Of a DNA stretch of 64,000 nucleotides, positions 16,414-26,226 are shown one piece after another. Every line of letters starts with the position of its first letter. Position 1 is the stretch's first letter. Source of the DNA: Paenibacillus polysaccharolyticus (lineage in GTDB: Bacteria; Bacillota; Bacilli; Paenibacillales; Paenibacillaceae). The DNA lies in assembly GCF_900102085.1 (NCBI RefSeq), contig NZ_FMVM01000012.1:178618-242617 (forward strand), in the 5' to 3' direction. The notes under the pieces were generated by a model. That model saw only the letters and a program-made list of their open reading frames with translations. It searched no databases and was not told the origin of the DNA. The position numbers and the translations under genes were made by a program.

Positions 16414-19400
16414 CTATTTTGCATTCAAAGCCTTTTTCAAATCATTGTAAATCGCATTTGCAAGAGCATAATCATTCTCATCCAATTTACCAGAAGCCAT
16501 AATCTTCTGTAGATTTCTTAGTCTCTCTTTAGCTTTATTGATATGATCTGTCTGTCCCAGCGATAAACCATATCTAATTTGTTTCCTAACAAAATCAGCT
16601 GTACCACCATTACCTATAAAACCTGGTTTCTCAGGTCTCCATAGCTGATTAATTACCTCTTTTAATTTCGGATTCTGGGCAGAGTCCTTCAGAAGTTCTC
16701 CAATATGACCCGTTTTTTTACTAGAGAGTAAAGTTGAAAACTCAATTGCTCTTTCTATTTCCCTACCTGATGATGAGGCAAGTTTATAAAACAACTTTCC
16801 ACCTTTTACAAACTTAGATATAGGTATAAAGTTAGCAGCAGCAAGGGTTTTACTGAAAGTTGAAGCATTTGCATCACGAATTGTGTTGATATCATCCACA
16901 ATCATAAAATTCGCTACTGCCATAGATGCTTTTAGCGTACCAGAGTAAAACTCATTCCAGCAAGTTTTTATACCAACATTCGTACAATGATTTATAATCT
17001 GACGATTTGTGTAGCCCGTGCCTGTAGGAAAAAGTCTATGCCCACTCGGATCCACATATTTCAACGGATTGTTGTGAACATACGAATACAGATTCAAACT
17101 CAGTGGATCGTTGAGTTCCCCTTCATACGTATCCTCACCGATGAAACGGGCCATGCCTGGGTCGTACCAGCGAGCTCTCAAGTATTGCAGACCTACGGTG
17201 TCATCCCAGTATTCTCCTGCGTATCGAAGTACATTCGGTACCGTTTCTTCTTTGGTTAACGGTCCGCCCCAGATATCGTATGTGTAACTGTTTAGAACTT
17301 CGCCTGCATCGTCCACAAGGCCAACAACGTCACCATGTCCGTTCAACTGGTAGTACTCCAGTTTGCCCGTCTTTTTGTCCTGACGAGCCCATAGCTGCCC
17401 ATACAAGTCATAGATATAAACGTAAGCAAGCTCTGATTTTCCTGATGTTACTACAGCCTCAGCCATCAGTTTGGCTTCTTCGTCATAGTAATACCGAATG
17501 GTTTGCTCGCCTTCGGTACGCTCGTACAACAATCCATCGCCGTTATAGCTACAGCTTACGGTTTTACCTTCTCCGGTAGCTTTAACCATACGATTCTGAC
17601 TGTCATACGTATACTGTGCATCCTTCAGACCGTATATTTTTCCGCTTCCGGTACTGTATCGGTTACCGTTCTGGTCATAGGTGTACGTTTCTTTTTGCGT
17701 GCCCGTTTCAGTCTGAATCCGGCTCAATTCATCATAAGTGTATTGATCCGTTTTTCCGTTTTGGGTACGGGTCGTCATGTTTTTGTTACCGTCGTACTCA
17801 TAGCTAAACTGTTGAACTGCGGAAGTCCCTTGAGAGATCGTAACCCCTGAAAGGTCATATCCGTTAAATTGGTAGCTCGTACTGAGCCCTTTACCAAATG
17901 ATAGTTTTTCCAGTAAGCTATTCGGTTTGTAACTGAACGTCATACGATCTACCGGTGTTGTTCCCGATGAAGCAAGAGCAGAGGCTCCTCCTGTACCCGA
18001 GGTAATATCCATGGAAGTGACCCGATTCATCGCATCGAGCTCGCCGTGAATACGCAGGGCTTGTCCCTTTACATCGGTCAACGTGTATCCCAGACGTTGC
18101 TGTGTATTATTTTCATAACTCAACTGTGTTCCGTCTGGAAATGTTAATCCGTCCAACATTCCATCTGATTGCTGATAGCTGTACGTCGTTTTACCATGGT
18201 CGTCGGTCATGGAGGTTCTGCGCCCAACAGCATCATACGTATACGATACACTCGTATCTGGTGCCTTCATGCTTGTGAGCATGTCGTCACTGTTGTACGT
18301 GTATTCGGTGACTTTTCCAAGTCGATCCTGCTTTTTGATCAGATTGCTTCGTTTATCATAGTAGTAACTGGTTGCAGAGCCATCCTGAATAGGGGGAGTC
18401 TGTTTAATCAGCCTGCCCAGTTCATCATACTGTTTGGTAACCGTCTGACCATTCGCTGATACGACCTGAGTCGTCTGACCTTGATAGCTGTAGAAATACC
18501 GGCTTGTCTCTTGCTTCGGTGTTGTTGCCGTTGCAATTTGACCAATAGCATCATACGTATACGTTGTCCGTTCGCCGTTACCATCAATGGATGTCGTCAC
18601 ATTACTATCCAGATCATACTCTTTCTGTTGCAGTGGAACGTATGCACCGTTCTGATATTCTTCCATCACTGTCACGCGGCCCAGTACATCTCTTGTTTCA
18701 CGGGTTTTGTTGCCAGCGGCATCTTCATACGTTACCGTTCGATCTACAGCGTTATACGCTGTGTTAGCTGTGGTCGTATCCGGGTATTGAGTCTTGGTTG
18801 TTCGGCCCAACGCATCTACGACGAATCGGGTTACATTTCCTTCAGCATCTTCAACCGCAGTGACATTTCCTTCACGATCGTAGGCATACTTATAGGTAGC
18901 CTCTGCCGTCTGTTCTTCTGCCAGAAGACCTAACGGATTATACCGCTCTTTGGTAACCATACCGTCCGGGGCGGTGTTGGTAATTATATTTCTCACATCA
19001 TCATAGGTAGTGACTGATTTTGTGCCATCCGCATGGGTGACTTGAAGAACCCGTCCGGCTTGGTCATACTGATACGTTTCTTCTTCACCGGAAGCATCGG
19101 TTACTTTTTTCAGTTCACTAGCACCATTATATTCATATGAATCAACGTAAGGAGTTGCCTTCCCGGCAATATCATTGACAATGGTTGATTTCGATTGAAC
19201 TAGATGTCCCGCATTCGCATCATAACTCAGCGTCACCACGCGGTCTTTAGCCAGATAACCGCCTTTATCCGTTGTCGTGACAACTCTGCCTTTCGCGTCG
19301 AGTTTGATCTCGGAGTCGGATAATATCTGTCCTCCGTATCCGTTTTTGGTTACACTTCGTAATACAGATCCTTGTCCATTATAAGTCGTTTCCGTGTATC

Positions 19401-21237
19401 TTTCTAACCTGTCATTAATCTTAGTCGTAGTACGAATAGGTTGGATCCAAAAGTACGGAGACTTCCCGGTTTCATAGGCATAAGTCGTTTCTTGTCCCGT
19501 ACTTTGCTTTTCGGAAGTAACCATTCCGTTCGTATCATAAGTCACCGTAGTAGTCAGTTTATCTCCTGTACGACCACTTTCGCTAGTCCATTCGGATTGT
19601 TCTGTCGGCAGATTCCGATTATTTTGGCTATCGTACTTGTACTCTGTGTTATAGACGACATCATCTGCACTTAATTCATGCTTGTCCACCCGGATTAAAT
19701 CCGGCTGTGCAGCTGCACCGAATGATTTGGAGAACTTCCATGTATCCACCGTATTTCCTGATTTCACTTCGGTCGTCCATGAAGCGGATTGACCGTATGA
19801 CTCCAGATCCTCTCCAGAGTATTCGAAATTAACTTTGTCCAGATCACCTTTGCCATCTGTTGAACTAAAATGACTTTTACGCTCTCTTACTTTGTATACA
19901 AAATGTACGGAAGACGTTCCAACCTGTTTCAAAGCCGGTATGTACGCATAATCTGTTATCGCTGAGGATGGGCTTGTAATACGCGACAGCAGCGCCGTAT
20001 GCATCACACCATGTGCACTCTGATTTTGTTGAAGCTCCGGTAAAAAGTTGAATTTGGATTCCGGATAATAATACGTATAGGTCGTTGTTCGATCCAGCGC
20101 ATCCGTAAACTCTCTCAGAATACGAATATCTCCGTCCTCACGCTGTGTATAGGTCACTTTCCGATCCGTTCCAGCAAGCTGAATAGTCATTTTCAGATCG
20201 CTATACGTAAATGTCAGCGCTTGACCTTCGCTATTTTCGATACGAGAGATAACACGGTTACCATTTGAATTCGTATATATGAAATTCACCGTGTTTCGGT
20301 AGGCATCCGTAATCTGCAACAATTCTCCCGTTTGTGTGAACAAATACTCGTACCCGTTGCGGATGGACAAACGATAACTGCTGGCTACTCCATCCACCGT
20401 TACAGTCGCATCTCTTTTCAGTGAAATGTCATTCCACACATAACCTACTAGTTCCAAATTTGCGTTTAAACGATAATAGCCCACACCTGGAACATAAATG
20501 TACTGGTTCTCACCACGTTGTTCCATAAAAGGTAGATCCCAACGCCAGCCCTGCCCAAGGCCCGCAGCTGTTTCTTTACGCGGTGTTACCGCATTAGAAT
20601 ACGTTTGAGTCGCTGCGTCATACTCCACACCAAGCTGTCCATTCGCTCTAGCTGTATCATAAATACGTGTCAGTTCGAAGGGAATCAAACCCGGAAGGGA
20701 CAGATCGGCACTTTGAATCGTCATCTCCCCTGTAGCGGTTGAGATGGACTCAGCTCCATAAGACGTCATATACCGGGATGCTTCATCCCGAAGATCGACA
20801 TGATCAAGCCCTGTTTGATCCACGGTTGTTCCTGTACCTGGAACTTCATCGTCAACGGCAAGGATTGAAAATGGTTTGAGCTGAGATGAATCCGACGGTG
20901 TAGATGAGGAAGGGCGTAGCCCCTCCATTGTAAGCGGTTCGCTGATTTTCTGGGTTTGAAGCCAGTTCTCGGCAGCCGCACCGCCTGAGCGATCTGTCTG
21001 TAACGCCTTATACAACTGATACAAGGAGTAACCTTGATCCAGTTTCGCTCTGATCCATTCCTTTTGAATACCAAACTGCTCTTGTAAACTATGAATTGTA
21101 ATATAGGTAGCAGAAGGAAGAGTATCTCTTCCTTCTGACGACGATGCCGCCGCAGCCTGCCCTTCATACGCAAAAGAGCCAAGCCCACTAAAAACTAATA
21201 TCGCACATAACCATATCAATGTTATTTTCTTAAACAC
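16414..21237 (-). CDS. Full-length secreted Rhs/WapA-like polymorphic toxin
   Basis: 1607 residues, starting with GTG at 21237 after GAGGTGATGAA. Residues 1-31 are a Sec signal peptide (LIWLCAILVFSGLGSFA). Residues ~160-300 match the DUF6531-type opening of Rhs proteins (GEMTIQSADLSLPGLIPFEL). From ~600 to 1340 there are many YD repeats (YTYDAIGQ, YKYAYDREGNV). The Rhs core at ~1345-1398 ends PLKYVDPSGH. The variable tip (~1399-1607) begins with a pre-toxin helix region (VANFMIVDDINTIRDANAST) and ends with WRPEKPGFIGNGGTADFVRK and a DH..KA..RL..L pattern. The shell encapsulates the tip, which is released into a neighbour in known Rhs/WapA systems. Tip activity is unknown to me. The gene lies 30 bp behind the secreted repeat protein and 11 bp ahead of the immunity gene. 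Confidence 0.9.
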   Translation of the reverse strand: MFKKITLIWLCAILVFSGLGSFAYEGQAAAASSSEGRDTLPSATYITIHSLQEQFGIQKEWIRAKLDQGYSLYQLYKALQTDRSGGAAAENWLQTQKISEPLTMEGLRPSSSTPSDSSQLKPFSILAVDDEVPGTGTTVDQTGLDHVDLRDEASRYMTSYGAESISTATGEMTIQSADLSLPGLIPFELTRIYDTARANGQLGVEYDAATQTYSNAVTPRKETAAGLGQGWRWDLPFMEQRGENQYIYVPGVGYYRLNANLELVGYVWNDISLKRDATVTVDGVASSYRLSIRNGYEYLFTQTGELLQITDAYRNTVNFIYTNSNGNRVISRIENSEGQALTFTYSDLKMTIQLAGTDRKVTYTQREDGDIRILREFTDALDRTTTYTYYYPESKFNFLPELQQNQSAHGVMHTALLSRITSPSSAITDYAYIPALKQVGTSSVHFVYKVRERKSHFSSTDGKGDLDKVNFEYSGEDLESYGQSASWTTEVKSGNTVDTWKFSKSFGAAAQPDLIRVDKHELSADDVVYNTEYKYDSQNNRNLPTEQSEWTSESGRTGDKLTTTVTYDTNGMVTSEKQSTGQETTYAYETGKSPYFWIQPIRTTTKINDRLERYTETTYNGQGSVLRSVTKNGYGGQILSDSEIKLDAKGRVVTTTDKGGYLAKDRVVTLSYDANAGHLVQSKSTIVNDIAGKATPYVDSYEYNGASELKKVTDASGEEETYQYDQAGRVLQVTHADGTKSVTTYDDVRNIITNTAPDGMVTKERYNPLGLLAEEQTAEATYKYAYDREGNVTAVEDAEGNVTRFVVDALGRTTKTQYPDTTTANTAYNAVDRTVTYEDAAGNKTRETRDVLGRVTVMEEYQNGAYVPLQQKEYDLDSNVTTSIDGNGERTTYTYDAIGQIATATTPKQETSRYFYSYQGQTTQVVSANGQTVTKQYDELGRLIKQTPPIQDGSATSYYYDKRSNLIKKQDRLGKVTEYTYNSDDMLTSMKAPDTSVSYTYDAVGRRTSMTDDHGKTTYSYQQSDGMLDGLTFPDGTQLSYENNTQQRLGYTLTDVKGQALRIHGELDAMNRVTSMDITSGTGGASALASSGTTPVDRMTFSYKPNSLLEKLSFGKGLSTSYQFNGYDLSGVTISQGTSAVQQFSYEYDGNKNMTTRTQNGKTDQYTYDELSRIQTETGTQKETYTYDQNGNRYSTGSGKIYGLKDAQYTYDSQNRMVKATGEGKTVSCSYNGDGLLYERTEGEQTIRYYYDEEAKLMAEAVVTSGKSELAYVYIYDLYGQLWARQDKKTGKLEYYQLNGHGDVVGLVDDAGEVLNSYTYDIWGGPLTKEETVPNVLRYAGEYWDDTVGLQYLRARWYDPGMARFIGEDTYEGELNDPLSLNLYSYVHNNPLKYVDPSGHRLFPTGTGYTNRQIINHCTNVGIKTCWNEFYSGTLKASMAVANFMIVDDINTIRDANASTFSKTLAAANFIPISKFVKGGKLFYKLASSSGREIERAIEFSTLLSSKKTGHIGELLKDSAQNPKLKEVINQLWRPEKPGFIGNGGTADFVRKQIRYGLSLGQTDHINKAKERLRNLQKIMASGKLDENDYALANAIYNDLKKALNAK
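17038..17643 (-). repeat. Rhs core repeat, copy in the full-length gene
   Basis: The parental block of the two orphan copies. It encodes the end of the YD array and the complete Rhs core up to DPSGH. The three copies are close enough for homologous recombination to exchange toxin tips. Confidence 0.9.
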
Positions 21238-21267
21238 TTCATCACCTCAACCTAGTATTAACAATCA

Positions 21268-24200
21268 TTAATTAAATGGGAAAATTTTCTTTGTTCTTTT
21301 CGTTAAATTACCGTTACGGTCATACTCAAATACAATCTGATCTCCTGTATACAGCACGACTTTTAGTAGCTGATTCGCATAACCGTATTCATAGCTGTTA
21401 TCATTGCGGATTCGCATAGTAGCCGCTTTTATACTTCCTTTTATCGTTTTTCCATTCTTCTCACTCAGTTTGAGATAATATGTTTTCCCACCCTGCAGAT
21501 CCCATTCAAGCACCGTATATTGCTCGCCATACACCTGCTCCTGATCTACTGAAGCAACTAGAGGTATGCTGAGTTCCTTGTCCTCATACAATTCAATCCG
21601 CGGCTCAATGGAAAAATCCTCTGATTCTTTTATCGCGATACGATATTTGGCTGAGTTGTAAGGGCTGAATCGATAGTAGACATTCCCCTGTTGCACTTTG
21701 GGAAGCTCTGTCTCTGTGTTCTCATACAAAGTCATAAACTCTACTTCCACTTGCTTGACCGTAAAATTGCGGTATGGAGCTACGAATTTCAACGTTTGGT
21801 CTGACACATTATGCACCTGAATATCCGATCTTCCAGGTACATGTTGCGGTCCTACTGCATTTTCCCCTTCTTTAACAACGACTTGGTTCTGATTACGGAT
21901 TACGTAATCGTAGACCAATCCTCCTAATTGAGATGTAAAGAGCACGGATGAGAAAGAAGATGTATTAGAGAATATCGCCGTGGTGTTCGGCTCCAAATTT
22001 CGTTTAAGGAGTGCAGGCTCCTGACTGGGACTAGCTATCACAGGTGCACTGTATTGAATCGTTACTGGCTCAGAAGATATTGCAGTCATCACGAGTGTTC
22101 CGCCAGCAGGTATGTCCCAAGCATCCAAGTCCGAACCTGCCGTTAGATGCAAGAATTTATCGGTTCCTTCGTAAACTACAAAATCAACAATGGAACTGTT
22201 TGTTCCTACCCGATTTATTAGAGCCGTCGTTGAACCCGGATTCGTGAAGACTGCGCTCTGTCCCTGCTTTACCGTAATTTCCGTTTCAGGTGATGGGACT
22301 TCGTCGTCTTGTCCACGGAAAATACGATAAATCCCTCCATACGTTATCGCTTGCTCGGAAATATTCGTAACGACAATTTTTTTACTCCCCACGACAAGGG
22401 GATCAAAAGCAACCGCTGTTCTCTTGGATGATTCCGTTCCATCTGAATTGTAGATGATATAATCAAAGACTTTCTGTTGATTACTAGAGGCATCCGTCCT
22501 GATTCTCTTGGAATCGGAGCTTATATTTGTAAAGGCATAACTCTCACCTTTGTTTAACGTTACACGTAAATAAGCGGGTTCCTGACTATTCACGACGGAG
22601 AAATCGTCTGTATATTCAAATAACGCAGGTTTGCTTCCTACGACGGTAACAATGGCTTCACCGCCAGATGGAATGTTAACGAGACTACCATTGTTATTGA
22701 ATTTGTCACTATATGCTTTGCCATCTGATTTATATACAACAATGTCATAGAGTGAGGCCACCGACTTCGCATTACTACGGATTGGATTCCAAAGTGAACC
22801 TCCGTTATGGAATTTCACCGATTGTCCCGGTTCAACAGTAATCTTACTCAATGCTTCATTAGGCCGATCCTCTACATCAAAAATCGTATAAATGGCACCT
22901 ATTGTAACAGGTTGTGAAGATACACCTGTAATTACGGCTTTGTTCCCATAAAATACTACCGGAGCAGTTGAGGTTGATTTTTTGGTGCTGCGCTCCGTAC
23001 CATCGGGGTAATAAGTTACATAATCAAATAAACGAGATTTGTTATTCGATGAAGCATCACTGTCGAGATATTCCTGACTTTTACCATAGTTCCAGAATGT
23101 CACACTTTCCCCTTGGTTCAACGTTACACGGTGATGGGATGGTTCCAGGCTGTATTCAAAGGAAAAATCATCCGTGTAACTAAACTCAATCGGAACTTGT
23201 CCTACAACGGATACAACGGCGTAACCTTGGGATCGAATGATTGGATTGATATTTTTGTTAAAGCCGTCAGAATGCACAACATTTTCCGAGGTATACAAGG
23301 TGTAATCAAACACAGCTCCGTTGGCGCTGCTCGCATTGTTTTTAATTGGGTTGGCTAATGATCCATTGTTCCGGAAAATAACAGATTCGCCAGGATATAC
23401 GGTCACTCTTGTTATCGCATCTCCGCCAGCTCTCTGAACATCGAAAGTTCTGTATGGTACACCGTAAGTTACAGGTGTTGAGGTTACCAGTGTCACCACA
23501 GCTGTTCGGCCCGCAGCGATCGTCGGCTTTGTGGTTGAATTGGTCCCGGTCGTACTTTCTGTACCATCGGGAAGATAAACAACGTAATCATGTTTATCTT
23601 TAGAGGTTCCATCACTCTGAAGCGCATCCGATTTGGAACTAATATTCGTAAACTGATAACTCTCTCCTTGATTCAAAGTTACTCGTGTATACGCCGGCTC
23701 GTCACTCCAGTCACCCGTGTATACTTCATAGGGAAAACCAACACTAACAGGCTGTGAACCTGCACCTGTAATAATAACTTCATTTCCTCCAGCAACCGAA
23801 GGCTTGCCTGTAGTTTGAAAATTTGAACTTACAAGGCTACCATCTTCTTTGTAAACAGCGTAATCTATCTTCTTATCCTGGGTTGTGGAAGTATCCGCAC
23901 TTAAAACTCTTGACTGTGATCCTTCATTGAAGAAGCGGTAACTTTCTCCTTTGGACAAAGTAACTCGGTGCATCGCAGGGTTTGTGGACACACCATAGGA
24001 AAACTCCGGTCGAACCGTAACGGTGAAAGGATTTTTCCCGCTTGATGTAATGACGATCGTGTAGCCTGAATTTACCGTTATACTTCCGGTAAAGTCTAAA
24101 TTATCACCTGAAATACTTCCGTCCGGTCTATAATTGGCATAATCATATGCACTGCCTCTTGAGGTTGATGCATTGATACTTAAACTCCTGGCAACGGTCC

Positions 24201-24573
24201 CGGTATTGGTGAATGTATATGATTCTCCCGGATTCATGACTAGTGTTTCGTTCGCCAAAGCCGCTGCTTGGGTAGTGAACATGTGCTCTCCGTATGTATC
24301 ATCCGTCACCGTAAACGGGTCTGATTCCTTCATATGTTCTTCACCTTCATTTACATCCTCAGGTTCTTCATAGAAATCTGGATCCCAACCCTCTACATCC
24401 GCCTGCCCTAACAGCACTGCATCCTCCGTAGAACGGTTAACATCATCACCCGTGATTTCGGACGTTATTATTGAAGCTGATGGATCTGAAAGTGCATAAC
24501 CGCTGGTTGGAAGCATGGTTCCAATAGCAAGCCAGAAAACTAAAAAAATAATAAAGCCTTTTCGTAAATTCAT
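21268..24573 (-). CDS. Secreted nine-repeat protein, probable Rhs partner
   Basis: 1101 residues; ATG at 24573 lies after AAAGGAGG (12-bp spacing). It has an N-terminal signal peptide (GFIIFLVFWLAIGTMLPTSG). About nine repeats of ~85-100 residues follow an acidic spacer. Each begins near (L/V)xxGESYxFTN and contains a DYxxYxxDG turn, which suggests beta-sandwich domains (examples: LNQGESYQFTNIS, VEPGQSVKFHNGG). A ~130-residue C-terminal domain ends EYDRNGNLTKRTKKIF, itself a YD-like motif. It is the first gene of the operon with rhs (30 bp apart). A role in surface display, anchoring or delivery of the Rhs toxin is plausible. I do not recognise a named family. Confidence 0.7.
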   Translation of the reverse strand: MNLRKGFIIFLVFWLAIGTMLPTSGYALSDPSASIITSEITGDDVNRSTEDAVLLGQADVEGWDPDFYEEPEDVNEGEEHMKESDPFTVTDDTYGEHMFTTQAAALANETLVMNPGESYTFTNTGTVARSLSINASTSRGSAYDYANYRPDGSISGDNLDFTGSITVNSGYTIVITSSGKNPFTVTVRPEFSYGVSTNPAMHRVTLSKGESYRFFNEGSQSRVLSADTSTTQDKKIDYAVYKEDGSLVSSNFQTTGKPSVAGGNEVIITGAGSQPVSVGFPYEVYTGDWSDEPAYTRVTLNQGESYQFTNISSKSDALQSDGTSKDKHDYVVYLPDGTESTTGTNSTTKPTIAAGRTAVVTLVTSTPVTYGVPYRTFDVQRAGGDAITRVTVYPGESVIFRNNGSLANPIKNNASSANGAVFDYTLYTSENVVHSDGFNKNINPIIRSQGYAVVSVVGQVPIEFSYTDDFSFEYSLEPSHHRVTLNQGESVTFWNYGKSQEYLDSDASSNNKSRLFDYVTYYPDGTERSTKKSTSTAPVVFYGNKAVITGVSSQPVTIGAIYTIFDVEDRPNEALSKITVEPGQSVKFHNGGSLWNPIRSNAKSVASLYDIVVYKSDGKAYSDKFNNNGSLVNIPSGGEAIVTVVGSKPALFEYTDDFSVVNSQEPAYLRVTLNKGESYAFTNISSDSKRIRTDASSNQQKVFDYIIYNSDGTESSKRTAVAFDPLVVGSKKIVVTNISEQAITYGGIYRIFRGQDDEVPSPETEITVKQGQSAVFTNPGSTTALINRVGTNSSIVDFVVYEGTDKFLHLTAGSDLDAWDIPAGGTLVMTAISSEPVTIQYSAPVIASPSQEPALLKRNLEPNTTAIFSNTSSFSSVLFTSQLGGLVYDYVIRNQNQVVVKEGENAVGPQHVPGRSDIQVHNVSDQTLKFVAPYRNFTVKQVEVEFMTLYENTETELPKVQQGNVYYRFSPYNSAKYRIAIKESEDFSIEPRIELYEDKELSIPLVASVDQEQVYGEQYTVLEWDLQGGKTYYLKLSEKNGKTIKGSIKAATMRIRNDNSYEYGYANQLLKVVLYTGDQIVFEYDRNGNLTKRTKKIFPFN

Positions 24574-24734
24574 GAAATTTCTTTTCCTCCTTTATATTCA
24601 TCTTCCAATTCATCCCTTAAAAGAGATAAAGATGGTCGAATTATAAGTATCGTCATTTTCCTTAATTTAGGTAATAGTTATTTAGTCCTTGATTTTAGGG
24701 ACTATTTTCCTTTTAAGGGTGTAAATAAAACAAA

Positions 24735-24756
24735 AAAAGCCGCCAAATGGCGACTC
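24735..24756 (-). terminator. yaaA terminator
   Basis: GCCGCCAAATGGCGAC (24739-24754) is a compact hairpin that ends in seven Ts on the minus strand, 55 bp after the yaaA stop. Confidence 0.75.
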
Positions 24757-24810
24757 TTGGATAGAATAAAACAGATTGTTACTCTCTTACATATTAAATA
24801 AGCTCCATTA

Positions 24811-25563
24811 CTACTTTTCCTCTGAATAAATAAACACATAAGTACTCTCATCCGACATCTCTTCCGAGAAAACAAATTCTAACCGATCGAATCCTTTGAT
24901 ATCTTCCACATCTGTTAGCTTCCGCTCTGCCATATAACGTACCATCTCACCTCTGGCCATTTTGGCGCGGGTTGCCTTCTCCACAAGTTTCCCACCAACC
25001 ATTTGTCCGAATACACAAGTGACAAACCGGGTTTTCTCCTTCAAAAAAGGAGTGATGTTCTTGCTATACTCTTTGGAAGCCAGATTGAGAATGCAGTTAC
25101 TCTCTGCCTGAAGCTGATCTGCCAGCTTGCTGCCCCAGAACTGATAGAGCGATTTGAACCCTGGGCCTTGCAGCTTGCCTTGCATCTCCAACCGATAAGG
25201 GGTAACCCCATCCAAAGGCCGCAACATGCCATAAAAACCGGATAATATGCGTAAATGCTGCTCCAGATACGCCAGCTCTTCCTGCTGAAAAACGCCAGGC
25301 GCCATATATTGATACTGAATGCCTTCATACGAATAGATGGCTGGTGTAAGATTTTCTTTTACATTCATGCTCCGAATCCGCTCCATGTTCAGTTCCGCGA
25401 TAGCGTCGTTGCACTTCCAGAGCGCTTTGAGCTCATCATAGGATAACGTCTGAAGCAGACTCAGGAGTTGTTCTGACTCGTTTATAAATTGCGGCATTTG
25501 TGCGCTAGCCATCAGATCGGTGTCGACCTTCATCTTCTTGGCTGGTGATATAATAATTCGCAT
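24811..25563 (-). CDS. yaaA: Peroxide stress protein YaaA
   Basis: 250 residues, the full length of the YaaA/DUF328 family. It has the signature start MRIIISPAKKMK and the conserved blocks SGFYGMLRPLDGVTPYRLEM and LNLASKEYSK, and near the end ARGEMVRYMAERKL. In E. coli YaaA lowers free iron and limits Fenton damage during peroxide stress, and the fold binds DNA. Here it is monocistronic with its own terminator. No PerR box was recognised upstream. Confidence 0.93.
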   Translation of the reverse strand: MRIIISPAKKMKVDTDLMASAQMPQFINESEQLLSLLQTLSYDELKALWKCNDAIAELNMERIRSMNVKENLTPAIYSYEGIQYQYMAPGVFQQEELAYLEQHLRILSGFYGMLRPLDGVTPYRLEMQGKLQGPGFKSLYQFWGSKLADQLQAESNCILNLASKEYSKNITPFLKEKTRFVTCVFGQMVGGKLVEKATRAKMARGEMVRYMAERKLTDVEDIKGFDRLEFVFSEEMSDESTYVFIYSEEK

Positions 25564-25671
25564 CGTGTTAATCCATCCTTAATCTACCGTTGTTATGTCG
25601 TTATTCATTGTACAGGATTAGGCAGATGAATCCAATCGTGAGGCGTATTAAGCTTACGTCTTCACAAAAGT

Positions 25672-25959
25672 TTACGAATTCGGATCAGGCGCAAGCTGAA
25701 TCCATTCATCTTCTCTATAGTAGTAGATATGCTCCTCCGGATTGTCCTTAAATTTAACAACAACAGGATACATCGGCATTTTACTACGGCGAGCTGTGAT
25801 ACTTGTGATCGTCTGCTCATCTATTCCTTTTTCAACCGTTAAATACGTCCTCAACTCATCTTCAAGCTTCTTCATATCACTTTTATAAGATCCGTACCAT
25901 GCAAAAGAAGCAATAATTATTATAGCCACTACAGCCAATGAGGTCTTTAGTAACTTCAT
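25672..25959 (-). CDS. DUF3139 family small membrane-anchored protein
   Basis: 95 residues: an N-terminal membrane anchor (TSLAVVAIIIIASFAWYGSY), then a soluble domain with LRTYLTVEKGIDEQTITSIT and a YPVVVKFKDNPEEHIYYYRE strand pair. DUF3139 proteins have this plan (one TM helix, EEKV.AYL, VxFxDEP..xYxY). Function is unknown. A broken member of the same family lies at 35275-35619. Confidence 0.7.
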   Translation of the reverse strand: MKLLKTSLAVVAIIIIASFAWYGSYKSDMKKLEDELRTYLTVEKGIDEQTITSITARRSKMPMYPVVVKFKDNPEEHIYYYREDEWIQLAPDPNS

Positions 25960-26137
25960 CTTTATTCACCCTGACTTTGATTATTTTCTCTTTATAATCG
26001 GATATGTCTATTCTACAGCAGCGTTGTAATTTATTTTAGATCCGACTTTGTTGACTATTCGATTCACAATTCAAGATTAGCTACTATGAACTGCATCTGT
26101 TCTTGTCTTACCACACCTTTTCCTAATACCCTTACAA

Positions 26138-26187
26138 ATAACCCCGACGAAACAGTTCCAAAGAAACGTTCAGCCGGGGTTTATTAT
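26138..26187 (-). terminator. Terminator after the cell wall hydrolase gene
   Basis: ATAACCCCG (26138-26146) and CGGGGTTTAT (26175-26184) pair around a 28-base loop. It lies ~40 bp after the stop at 26227. Confidence 0.6.
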
Positions 26188-26226
26188 TTATTAAAGTTCA
26201 GTATTTATCTATCTGCCTTCCCTGCA

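Noticed and set aside
17280..18933. Several plus-strand frames of 60-150 codons opposite the rhs gene
   Set aside because: They lie antisense to the YD-repeat array, whose repetitive codons keep the opposite strand open; no ribosome binding sites or family motifs.
20766..21188. 140-codon minus-strand frame at the 5' end of rhs
   Set aside because: Out-of-frame shadow of the Rhs signal peptide and N-terminal region.
12636..24573. Possible CRISPR array from the many near-identical repeats
   Set aside because: The repeats are coding YD motifs, Rhs core blocks and ~95-codon protein repeats, without the short regular repeat-spacer pattern.
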